Source of the DNA: Tetrahymena thermophila SB210
Lineage: Eukaryota; Ciliophora; Oligohymenophorea; Hymenostomatida; Tetrahymenidae
NCBI RefSeq assembly: GCF_000189635.1
Contig: NW_002476251.1
Span: forward strand, 1 to 64,000
DNA length: 64,000 nt
Direction of reading: 5' to 3'
Shown here in pieces: positions 10,914-22,619 of the stretch; positions within the stretch are counted from its first letter, which is position 1, and each line of letters starts with the position of its first letter. The notes under the pieces were generated by a model, which had not been told where the DNA came from, did no database searches, and was given only the letters and a program-made list of their open reading frames with translations. A program made the translations under genes and the position numbers.

Positions 10914-13900
10914 AAATACTTTTATATACTAACTAACTAATTATTACTACTACAATCATTGAAATTTAATTTCTACTAAATTTTACTTTATATTTGCTAC
11001 TATATATTTTTATTTTTGTCAATAAAAATTAAATCATTTTAAGAATAAATTTATATTCTACTATATCTACTTTATTTAATACTTAATAATATTCTTAATA
11101 TAAACTAATATACATAATATAGAAATAATATATTGATAAAATTGTTTAATACCACTATTCCTATTTAAACAAACAAATATTATATATTTTATAAAAATCA
11201 ATTTCAAATGATATAAGGACGGACATTTAATTCGATTGATTCCACAAAGACGTTAATATATAATAAGTTTTAATGAAATTATTTACAAAGCAAATAAATA
11301 TTATCTTTATCATGTTATCTAATATCCATCATTATAGTTATTTTTTAAGTATTAAAAATATCATATAAATAATAATAAATGTTTTCTATCAAACAAAATA
11401 ATATAAACTATTTGATAATATTAAGATATTTTCTTATTTCATAATTTAAATATATTATAATCAATGAAATTTAGTGGAATAATTAATCAAATTAATATTT
11501 AACATTTATATAGGTCTCATCTAAATTATTTAATTCTTAACACAATTTTAAGATTAAATTAGAAATTTAAATTAATTTATTTTAAGTGTTAATCTTGAAG
11601 AAAACTGCTTTTAAAAATAAAAATATTTCTATAGCTCATTGATTAAAGAGATATTTAATTCTCATTTTATTTTTAGTGAAATTATTAATAAAATTAATAA
11701 TCTAGCATTTGCTATTTTTATCTAACATTACTTAATTTATTAAAATATTACATAAAATTAAAATAAATTATTTTTTTATAAATCTAATGTAAAAACTTGT
11801 TGATATTAAAAAGAATTTTTATATTTAATACATTACAAAAATATTTAATCAGTACTTAAGTTACATTTAAATAAACATTTAATCTAATTATTATTATATA
11901 ATATGACCTTCATTAATTTATTTTAAATGAACTCTATTAGTAAATTGATAATTTTTATGACATATTTTTAATAACTAAATTCATATTATCTCAAAGTTAG
12001 AATATTTTTCAAAGACTCTATTTTGGCTTGACATAGTGGTAGAGAGTCATATGAACTTCGCTTTTTTCGTAATTTATCTTAATTTATTAGAAAAAATTAT
12101 TGAGAATATTAATTATTTTATCAAGTAATTAATAATTTAATTAGTAGAAATAGAAAATACTTATTTATATCTAGCTGATCTATCTGAGTGAATGTGCATA
12201 GTAGATTTATAACAATCTCTCATTTTCATTCCTAACTATGTTAAGCTATCTACTAGGCTTTAATATAAATAAATTTTTAACTTTTTATCAAAATGAGAAA
12301 GAATTAAATTAGTAATATTGAGAAATATTATGTTATTTTTTTTTGTATTATAATAAATATTTATATTATAATAAAGTGTAGAGATATTTTAAAGATTACA
12401 CTTAATTAAATTTGATTTTAATAATAGACTGATTTGATAATATAAATTTGACTTACAAATATTCAACATCAGCTGCTAGGGTTGGAGGTACTGTCAACGA
12501 TACAAATATCTATCCAATATGTAATAGAGTGCATAAACCTCTTGTATACTTTCTTTCATACCATAAATTGCTCATACCAATTAACTATTTTGAGATCTTG
12601 TCATATACAACTTTTAATGTGTAAAAAAATTAAGGTGAATTTATTAAGAAGATTAATTTATAAACAATAGTTTTACCTAAATAAAATGTATCAGGACTTT
12701 CTCTTTACATATCCCTTATAATTACTATTTATAAATAATATCAATTTATAAACGAATTTCTTATAATCTTTTTATTTACATCCTAAATTATGCTCACTCA
12801 CAGGGTGATTATGAGATTTTAAAAGGTTTTTAACTTCTGGCTATTGAGAGTTTAAAAGTGGAATTTAGATTCAATTACTTGATTAAACAAATATTTACAA
12901 TATCACTATGGTCAAGAGCTTTTATGAAGTATGATGAATTCTAGAAGTTATTGATAATGGCTGAAATATTTGAACTGATTTACATTTTAGAATTTTAATA
13001 AATTAGATAATTGTTTTTTTTAATGTTTTATCTGTTTTAGTTATGTTAGATATAATCTATAGAGATTAAATTTGTTATTTTTTAATTATTTATTTTAAAT
13101 AATAAGTCCTTTATTCTTAAATGTAGAGTTAAATTCACATTAGACATTAGGATTATTGATGTGAATATAAAATTGAAATTAAGTCATATTTAGATTAAAT
13201 GTTTCTGATAATATTTTAACTACGAAACTACAGATACATTTCCATCAATATATAGTTACGACGATGATGCTTTACTCTTCCACCAAAAATAGTTTTGCTG
13301 ATACTATTTTATCATTTATTAATAGACTAATTAAACAAATTTTGAGTAATATTAAACAAAAAAAATTATATTATTTTTAACCTTAAATTTATTCAATTTC
13401 ATAAAATATCAAAGATAATTAGTTATTTTAAAAGGTAATAATAATAAATATTATGTAATCAAAGTATATTATAAAAAATTTTCTTAAAAAGTATATATTT
13501 TATAGTATTTTTCAAATATATAAATTGCTTTTCTTAATAATTAAATTGACTGAAAAATTACTCAAAATGATCAAAATATCAATTCATTAACAATACCTAA
13601 TAATAAAAAGATTTATTTTCTTGTACTTGATTTTTAAAAAGAATGATTCAATTTAGCTAAAAATTTTATACTGAATGAATTATATTACTTAACTGATCAA
13701 ATTAATTTAATAATTGTGTCGTTGCAATGGAATAAATTTAAATATGTAATATTAATACTAGATAAAATATTTTTAAAAATTAATCTTTAAATAAGAATTT
13801 ATTTTAATCTAATTTTTTTATTCTACTAGTTTATATTCAAAAAAATAAACTAAATTAAATAATCTAAATAATTATTTTATTTAAATAAATTATTGTTAAA

Positions 13901-14449
13901 TAAAGTAAATTTGGTGTAAAAACTGGTTATTTTTATCAAATAAAATTGTTAATTATGATTAAATTGAAACATAACCAACTTTAACTAAATTAGCATTTAT
14001 AAAAATTTACTTAGATATGAATATTCAAATATTTGGAAAAAGTAAAATAAAAATAATATGAGCTTGAATTGATAAATTTAATGATCAATATTTAAGGCAG
14101 GCAGACTTATAAATAAATAGATATATTTTATGCATCAATAAAAATAATAAGTCAAAATAAAAAATAATGACAATAAGTACTTTCATATTTATTTATTTCT
14201 ATTTTTTTATTGACAATAATAAGCCAGCTTGATTGAACTTTATGCATTTATTCTTGTAATTCAATAAAAAATAACAAAGAGATCTCAATATCTATCATTA
14301 ATAATTATATTTTTAATAATACCATCAAATATAGCATAAAATTTAAATTGAAAAAAAATTTAATAAAAAAATAGGAGTTAATAAATTTTAGTTTAAATCT
14401 TTTAAGTTAGTAAAAATTCATAAATATACGCCATCTTACTGCGATAGAT
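10914..14449. other. Long gene-poor region
   Basis: About 3.5 kb with no recognisable gene, the largest gap in the window. Base composition is extremely AT-rich except for 12430-12900, which has one open frame listed separately. Around 12010-12060 a short block resembles a tRNA A box but has no B box or cloverleaf. I see no arrays or palindromes. Confidence 0.55.
12433..12882 (+). other. Open frame of 150 codons, gene status unclear
   Basis: Between TGA codons there is a 150-codon frame when TAA and TAG are read as Gln, in a patch with more G+C than its surroundings. It includes SAARVGGTVNDTNIYPICN and a later hydrophobic stretch (LYISLIITIYKQYQF). It has no early ATG, so if real it would be an internal exon or a decayed gene. 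With TGA as the only stop, frames of this length occur by chance in AT-rich DNA, and no family is recognised. Confidence 0.2.
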
Positions 14450-16744
14450 ATGTTAGGAGTACAACTAGGTGGATCTTAGATTTCTGTAGGTCAAACTACG
14501 ATAAATAATTTAGAAAGTGAGGATTTTGACATCAAAAAAAGAATGTCACTTGTTTTTTTAGCAACAATGGCAGCAGAATCTAAAATAGAAGACGAGCGCT
14601 TGAAGCTTAGTGAAAATAATTAGTTTTATCCTGAAATAGCATTCAATTTTTTAAAGAATTTTTCAAAGCATATCAAAGAGACTTAGAAAACATAGTCATT
14701 TTTTGATTTTTCTATTAGTCCAAACGATGTGATGGAGTACAGCCAAATTAATAGCTACAGATCGGGATATATTCCTTATTCAGAATTGCTAGCTTTGCTA
14801 AATTTCTACTCTATTGAGTATACAGACAAAGTTCTTGAGTGCATTATCAAGTATTATGATTAAATAGGATATACTAATGGTATGTGCTATGACGCTTTCT
14901 TAAAAATGACAGTTTCACAGTCAGTTCCTCAAGCAAAAATGAAAGTAATTAAGCGCAAAGTCATCTTTGAAACAGAAAATGTTTCTTAGCAACCAGCTTA
15001 GACCTAAACTGTTCAAAGCGTTAAAGGAAAAAAAGGAACTCTACCTCCTCTGAGCGTTATCTAATCACTAGTTTTGATTTTCGATTTAGAATGTAATTTA
15101 ATCACTTTTACTGAAAAAGAGAAATTAAAATTATAGCATAATCCTTAGCAATACACCATTCTTAACTTCTTTGAGTTGATAGATGTAGATAAGAAGGGAT
15201 ATTTAGATTTTTCTGCTGTGTTTAATTTTATAAAAAGAACAAATAACTAAATGGTTCCTAACTAATATCTTGGGCTTCTTCGTCGTATGAAAAAACCAGA
15301 AATCTGTGAAACAATATCATTCTAAGATTTTAAGGATTTTTTTTCACCAGTCTTACCTTATTTCACTCCTGCTGATTCTTCCTAGTATGATTCAGTTTAG
15401 CTTTATCATGAGGTAAATCGTAGCACTGTTGCTGATCCAAACCGTAGCTAATTACTAAATCAGACTACTTCAGCCAGTAATATGAATTAATCTATATTAC
15501 AAAGCTAGGCAGCCGTCACTTACAATTCTAGAAATCCCTATGAGAATTCTAACTAAAAGGTTTACTTTAAAGATAAACAAGGAAGAATAGTGGAAAAAAA
15601 TCACCCTCATGAACCTGTTTTTATTAAAGAAAATCCTCATTTCACTGAAATATTAAAATCAAATATTAATATCGTTCATCATCCTAACGAATCAAATATT
15701 TACACTCTCATACCAGAGCAATATTTTGAGCTAGCTCCTCTTATGAACAAGCCTCCTCTAGCAGCTACTTCTCCTCTTCCTGTAGCTCCTCCTCCTTCAA
15801 ATATTATTTCAACAAAGAACTATCAAATAAATTATACAGACTATCAATTACCAAAAGTAGATCCTAAGGATATGACTGGTGTTGATCCATTCTTCAAAAG
15901 AGCTACTTCTTAAAGGTAATTCTATAGCGTTGAGCCAAAGAAAAATGGAATTTTTGATAGCGTTTCTGGAGCTAAAGTGTTAGCTAATCCAAATGCACCT
16001 ACTTAAAAGTAATCTTAATAGGCACTTTTAGATATAGATTTATCTAAAATTAGTGATGTTAATGCAAAGCGTATTATCTAACAATAATAAGAGATAATTA
16101 AGCAATAACAAGAACAATTATAATCTTAAATACAATAATAATAAATGCCCCTTTACAATACAACACATGTACAATAATAGCAGCTTGGCTTCTAAGCAGG
16201 AGCTCCTCCAAGCAATATGAATTTGGCAACAGTATCTGGAGTAAACCCTTAACAACAATTCTAAGGATATGTTCCTTAATAGGTTTCTGTGAATCAATAA
16301 TTTTAATAGCTTTACAATTAGAGCCCAATTATTTAGGATATAGTATAGTTACGTCATACAAACACTGCTTCTTATGACCCAAGTGAAGTATTTACTACTA
16401 ATGCTGCAAATAACATGAGAAATACAAACGTTTTGCAAGATTCTTTTAATGCAAAAATAAACCCTTTCAATCACAATTCTTTACTTCCTAATCAATTAAA
16501 GTAATCACAAAAGATTATAGGATCTGCTCCAAATGTTAATAACTCATTTATAGTCGAAACAATTCCATTTTCAACTCATCAACTCTAGAAATCAACTATA
16601 ATCAATCCTATTTTGATGAAAGCAAAGAGCAAATCTCCAAATAAGAAAAAAATTTTCGATCCTTACACAGATATTATTTCAAATGCATAACTAAACGATC
16701 ATTCTTATAGATTCTCAAATTCCAATCCTCTCTTTAAAAGCTGA
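14450..16744 (+). CDS. EF-hand-like protein with Q-rich tail
   Basis: A single-exon gene of 764 aa starting MLGVQLGGSQISVGQTT and ending at TGA 16742-16744. The N-terminal half (to about residue 300) looks like an array of EF-hands: one good calcium loop is DVDKKGYLDFSAV (about residues 245-257), and SYRSGYIPYSEL (about 105) and IGYTNGMCYDAFL (about 140) look like degenerate loops lacking acidic ligands. From about residue 330 onward the sequence is low-complexity, with Pro-rich (ATSPLPVAPPPS) and Gln-rich (IIQQQQEIIKQQQEQLQ) stretches. A basic patch (MKAKSKSPNKKK) lies near the C-terminus. It is probably a calcium-responsive scaffold or cytoskeletal protein; I cannot name an orthologue. The lack of introns contrasts with its neighbours. 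Confidence 0.8.
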
Positions 16745-17690
16745 TTAAACTAAGAGAGCTGAACTTTAAAAAATTTTGGTTACTTACTATACAAACTATC
16801 AATAGTTTTTTTTGCTTTAAATATTAAAAACAAAATTTTGTTTTCTTTCATTATTTTTAAAATGTGTGTGTTTTTTATTTATATTAGAAAATCAATCAAT
16901 CAAATAAATAAGTAAATCCATCTAAACATAAATGTAATTCCTACAAAAATTATGATATTTTAACTAAAATTTTAAATATTTTAAACAAATTTAATAATTA
17001 AAAAAAACAAATAAAAATTTTAAAAAATGTACAAATTATTTTAAATGTTACTTAATAACTCATTTTAATTTTAAAAATTGTTAATAAAAAAACAAATTAG
17101 TTCTGAAAACCTAATCTATTTTATAATATTTTTTAGCTTTATCTTTGAGCTAAAAATTATAAAAAGAATACCCACTCACTATACTACTAAATGCTGTTTC
17201 AAAAAGTAAACTTTAGTTAAATCATTAATAAATCTACTTTTTCAAGTACCTAATTAATATAAAAATTGAATTAAAATTACATATTTTTATTTGAAATACT
17301 CTTTAATCTAATTATTTATAAAAAATATAAAATATAATTAGTAGGAAGAATATTATAGATATTTTTAAATTTAAAGACAAAGTTTAATATGTAAAATATA
17401 AATAATTTTTTTATTGAATCAATCTATTTTTATTTTTAAAAAATATTCTTAAGAATTTATTAATATTCAAGCATATAAAATAGATTAAATTATACTACTT
17501 TTTCATTAATTTCTATGATTAATCAATAATATTTCTAAATAAATAAATACAAAAGAGCCCACAAATTTTAATAATTAAAATCAAAAATTTAATTGTAAAT
17601 ATCTAATCAAAATAATTATTAACTAAATTAATTGTTTATTCAAATAACAAGAAACACATATAAAATTAGAAATTAACTACAAAATAAAAA
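16745..17690. other. Intergenic, AT-rich
   Basis: Tandem plus-strand genes flank this gap. It should contain the downstream end of the EF-hand-like gene and the promoter of the Rab gene, but no specific element is visible. Confidence 0.5.
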
Positions 17691-18260
17691 ATGTCTCAAA
17701 TATCATAGCCATAATAAAATCAAAAAGAATAGTACGACTTCATGGTGAAAGTAGTTTTAGTAGGTGATGAAGGAGTAGGTAAAACATAAATATCGAGGAG
17801 AATAGCAGGTTTATAATATAACGAAAAGCATACTCCAACTATTGGAGTAGATTTCAAAGTTAAAACTATGTAAGTAGGCAATAACATTATGAAATTTTAA
17901 GTATGGGATACTGCTGGCATACCTAAATATCGTGTATCAAATAAAGCTTAATACTCAGGAGCCGCTGCTGTTATAGTTATATTTAGCTTTAATGATCTAT
18001 AAAGCTTTGAGAGTGTTGAGAAATGGATATAAGAAATAAATTTTGAAAATTAGGATAGCTAAATAGTAAGAGTTTTAGTTGGAAATAAATGTGATTTTTA
18101 AAAGGAAGGAAGATATGCCACTCCTATGGCTGCTGAATAATTAGCAAAGAGAAATAATATGGAATATATTGAAGTATCTGCTAAAGAAAACCATAACGTT
18201 AGAGAGCTTTTCTAATTAGTAGGTTAACAAATATATAAAGAATTAATTGATCCTTAATGA
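17691..18260 (+). CDS. Atypical Rab-family small GTPase
   Basis: A single-exon gene of 189 aa. Rab GTPases switch between GDP and GTP forms to direct vesicle traffic. The G-box motifs are clear: P-loop GDEGVGKT (residues 25-32), switch I TPTIGVDFKVKT, NKCD, and SAK near the end. Two features are abnormal. In the DTAGQE motif the glutamine needed for GTP hydrolysis is Ile: WDTAGIPKYR (Ile at about residue 77). The C-terminus ends KELIDPQ with no cysteines, so it cannot be geranylgeranylated in the usual way. The first 16 residues are an extra Gln-rich head. It may be a slow-hydrolysing or constitutively GTP-bound Rab-like protein with a non-membrane role. The start is the only ATG that includes the whole G domain with a hydrophilic head. 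Confidence 0.9.
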
Positions 18261-19916
18261 AAAAGATGTATAAATGAAAAACGAATATATTATAATAAAA
18301 AAGTATTTTTAAGAAAAGAACAAGAAAAAAATATAATTTAAATCCTATAAAATATTAAAATATTAGTTTTTTTATTTTGCTATAATTTTTATATGTTTTA
18401 CTACTAACTAACTAACTCAGTTTTTTTCTATTCTTGTATCTTTAAAAAAAGGAACAAGAAGATTTTAAAAAATCAAAATCCAGTAAAATTATATGAAAAA
18501 ATTAATAATATTTTTTCTTTTAAAATTTGAATATTACATATTAATATTGATGAGTTTTCTAAAAAGACAAAAATTTTAAATAGTTATTAAAAGAAGTATT
18601 TTGAAGATATAATATTATTTCATTCTTTAGGATAAGAAAATTTTAGTTTTAAGATATTATTTAATAGCTTACATTTTAATTCAGAGATCAAACAAATTTT
18701 AGTTTATAAAATAGTTTAATTATTTAAGTATGTCTATATTTAAAATAAAGTAGGTATATTTATTATGAGCAAGTGATACCAAACAGCTATTATTTATAAC
18801 AATTTCCTAAAGTAATTTCTATCAAATGCCATACATATTTAATATAAAAAAATCAATTATATTAAATTTTACATTTAATTTATGCTAAATAAAAGAATTA
18901 TCATTATTTTAAGTATAATAAAAATTAATGATCTAAAAATTTGAAAAAGAAATTCATTAATAATATGAAAAGTTTTTTATACTTTTTTATCGTTAAAGTT
19001 GTTTAAAATATATATAATAATCTTGCGCTTGAGTTTAAATTATTTTTTATTTACAATTTTATTTTCTATTTTCACTAAATATTCAATTCTTAACAAAAAC
19101 TTTAATCTTGCTTTTTAAAAAAATTTTTTTTGAATTTATATAATTTTCTCAGTTTTACATTTAGATTCAATGATATAATGCAATACAAAGAAATGTAAGG
19201 TATTATAATTATTAACCTACTTTTTTTAAAATCTTTAACTCTAAATATATCTGGTAAAGCATGTTATTTTCCTAAATTAGATATTTTAGTTTTATATTTT
19301 GAATATTTATTTTAAACCAAGTTATTATAAAGGAAACAATAAAAAAATTAAACCATTCCAATTATAAATATTTGAATTTAAAAGAAAAAAATTAAACTAT
19401 TTCAATTACAAATATTAGAATTTAAGTATTATTTAATATTAGGAAAGTATATAAAAACGCTGTTGTGGCTGCTGTTATTTTATTCAACTATTGTTTCTAC
19501 ATCTATCTTTAATTACTTAAGATTCCAAATGTTTTTAAAAAAATCAAACTGTAAACTGTAATTTGAAAGAATATAAAAAATTAATTAAAATAGATAAAGG
19601 TTTTTTTTCGACTTTACTGCCCTAAAATAAATAAAAATTTTAAAAATTAATCTGCTATGAATTTTTTTTTTCTAACTTCAGTTACAGTCAGATATTATTT
19701 AATTACTTCTTTTGATGTAAAGAAAAGGCTGATAAAAAATGAAAATATAAAAATTTTATTATACCTTAAATTGATGAACAATACTTAATAATTATTACAA
19801 ACCTTCAAATACATTTTATTTTAAAGAATAAATGAATAAAAAATAACTTTTTTCCTATTTAGTAAACTAATTTATAAGAAGTTTATTTTATTTTCTAATA
19901 AAATAGTTAAGTTTTT
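18261..19916. other. Convergent intergenic region with a short tandem repeat
   Basis: Lies between the ends of two converging genes. A diverged direct repeat of about 40 bp is at 19341-19425. At 19443-19700 an open frame includes a signal-peptide-like run (TLLWLLLFYSTIVSTSIF) but no start codon or family; I do not call it a gene. Confidence 0.45.
19341..19425. repeat. Imperfect tandem duplication, 2 copies of ~40 bp
   Basis: Copy 1 at about 19341-19380 and copy 2 at about 19385-19425 share the order A7-TTAAAC, CATT/TATT, CAATTA, AAATATT and GAATTTA with four or five differences. It lies in non-coding DNA. Confidence 0.7.
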
Positions 19917-22619
19917 TCATTAACTTTCATCTTTTTAAACATTTTAGTTACTTTAGAAATAATTAGGCATTTGCTACGATTCCTCTGCAGCTATCTCACT
20001 ATAAACACTTTGTGATAAATCTTTTATTTAATCTACAACAACATTTTGTTAGTTAGATTTACTCATTTATTCGAAGATATTATTTACTTCGAATTTAGGT
20101 TCCTCTTACTATAAACCTTATTATTAATTTGTATTTAACAAAAAGGGCTAAGAGTCTATGATGAGTCGTGGACTGATAAAATCTTGTTTGTCAATAATTT
20201 CATCCTACTTTGACAATGATATTTCTTGTAGAGCTTCTCCTTGTATTTATTCTTTCTAGATTTTTGGTGTTTATTAACTAAATGTATTGTTTTTAGATTA
20301 CTGAATCATTGTTTCAATATTTGACTTTTCAATGAAGTTATTTTACCCTTAGATACCCTCTGCTTAAAAGATAGATACTAAATTAGGGTCAAGCAAGTCA
20401 ATGATTTTTTGATCTAACATTGTATGGTTTTACTTGCTAACTATTTTTTTATATGCCTAAAAGGCATCTCTCACCTTTTACATTTCTGTCCTGTGGTCTT
20501 GATAAAGCACGTCCACTTCATAGCTTTTTTTAATTGTATCTTGGTTTTAATCTTGATTTAAAACTAAATCTGAATGAATAGTTGGTTTTGGTAAATAATC
20601 AAAAAGCTTTAATTATTCAGGATCTAAAAGCAGTCTTTTCAATTTTTCAACCTCCACAAGCTTTTTCAAAATATTAAAAATATCTAAATTGTAATACAAT
20701 TTATCTATACTGTATTATATAATTTGTTTCTTTTTTTTCAACTCTCCAAAAGGATAAATATTTGATTTAAAGTACTCCCAAATGCTCATCTTCATACATT
20801 TTGTTTCTTTTTACATTAGTTCATTAAATCTATTTTCTTTAAGCTTCTGCTCAAACTGTTTTATTTTCATTTTTTACTTTTGTATTTTTACATGATTGCT
20901 TTAGTCTAAGACTTCTTAATCTTTACCTCCTTATGTTAGCTCATCGCTCATTTAGACATCTTGAATAAGGAAATTCAGTATCTTTTTTTGATCAAGCTGC
21001 TTTGATGTTTGCTTATTATCTGGGCTGCTTAATTTAAGATTGTTTCTATTATTAAACACATGTTAGTTGCTATCAAAATTTTCATTATCTTTATACTACT
21101 TTGCCTATTCGAAAGATTGGATTTGTAAAGACTGGTTTTACTAAATATTAATTTAATTGGCTACATTTAATTACGAATTCGTAGCAGGATTATTAAGATA
21201 ATCTAAATTGGCTTTTAAATTCTGATTCTAATTATCTGAGCTTTTTTTCATAATTTAGTTCAGATTAAATCGTTGATTCTATTGTTATGTTGATTTTTGT
21301 AGTTGGTTTTGCATACAAGGACTTTGTTAAGAGTAATTTAAAAGCTAAAGTTTTTATAAAATTTGCTACTTTTTAGTGTCTTTATTTTCCTCACTCTCAT
21401 CTTTTGAGTCTTCATAGCTAAAAGCCTAATTGATAAGCGTTTAATTTAGTTGAAGTTACGAAACTCTTGTACAAATTAGATAACCGATAGCCAATAGACT
21501 CTGTGTAAATCCACCTATTTCTGACATTATGTTATTAAAGTTTTTATATGTTCTGCTATAAAAGCCTTCTTTTTATTTTTCAAATCTAAATGTTACGCTG
21601 AGGAAGTATGTTTAAAAGTTGTCTGGGAAAACCTAAATTATTAATAATAATAGAGAAGTATGGTTATTTGAGTATATTCAAGCTTTTAGCAAAAATTAAA
21701 AAACAAAAAATCACCAAAAAATTTTTTGAATGATCAAAATTTGATAAATTTTTAATTAGAAAAAGAAAAATTTTTGATTTGTGATAATAATTGAGATTAC
21801 AGAAACATCATTATAACTATAAGCAGGATAACGCTGTGTAGTTAAATCAGGCAAAAACCATCCAAAATCACTTTGCACGTAGTTATTTCTTAGATACACT
21901 GTAGCAGCTTTTGGCATTTAAGTGCTTGTGGCCCAGTAAATATCTCTTGAATAGATCTTAAAAGGATTTGACTTAATTGAAGGATTTACAAAAGAATCCG
22001 ATAACTGCATAGCAAAATTAGAATTTAATAAATAATGGTCTAGCTCCTCTTTCGATTTACAATTCTCTTTGCATTTAACTACCAAAATCTCAAGATAAGA
22101 ATAAATAGGAGATACAAAGTCGCCTTGCAAAGTAAATTTAATGTCTGGTGGAAGACAATACATATTTTAATATTATAAGCTGGTATAATAATCTAAATTA
22201 TCTGGATTCTTAAAATTTTCTAAAGTGCAAGGTTACACTTTAATATGAGTGATATTCCAAACGGCATCATTCTATTATGTAGTCTAATTGAGCACAAGAG
22301 TCTTTGTGTAATACGTAGCTTAAATTGTATAAATACCTTCATCTATGTAGTATCTAAAGTTTGGATCTTCCATTCCAAATGCTAAAGGGAATGACTAGCT
22401 TGATATCTCAAATGGAGCTGGGTTATCGACTTACCTTTCACTATAGATTACTTGTGGGCTAGTTCTGAGAAATACATCCTATATAATAGCAATTAAACGA
22501 AAGCATATAAAGCCTATGATTAAAAGGGTAACAACCGAGCCCGTCCTAGTACTATAAGCTGGCTCCCCCTAGAATCTAAGCAAGATTTAACTTCCAAAAA
22601 TGTCAATTTTCTTAAACAT
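19917..22619 (-). CDS. Ciliate two-TM membrane protein with Q-rich tail
   Basis: Two exons (21801-22619 and 19917-21632) around a 168-nt intron join to exactly 845 codons. The N-terminus KKIDIFGSQILLRFQGEP followed by YSTRTGSVVTLLIIGFICF is the signature of a large family of predicted transmembrane proteins in Tetrahymena and Paramecium: a short cytoplasmic head, a first TM helix at about residues 25-50, then a lumenal or extracellular domain of about 250 residues containing a few Cys. The second membrane segment follows NNIMSEIGGFTQSLLAIG, again typical of the family. The rest, about 440 residues, is a low-complexity cytoplasmic tail rich in Gln, Asn, Lys and Ser, ending before TGA at 19917-19919. 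The function of the family is not known. The intron donor GTAATC was preferred to an upstream GTTTCT because it keeps frame and fits local donors. Confidence 0.82.

Noticed and set aside
12000-12070. Block resembling a tRNA A box (GGCTTGACATAGTGGTAGAG)
   Set aside because: No B box, no acceptor stem and no cloverleaf can be folded from the flanks, so it is not called a tRNA.
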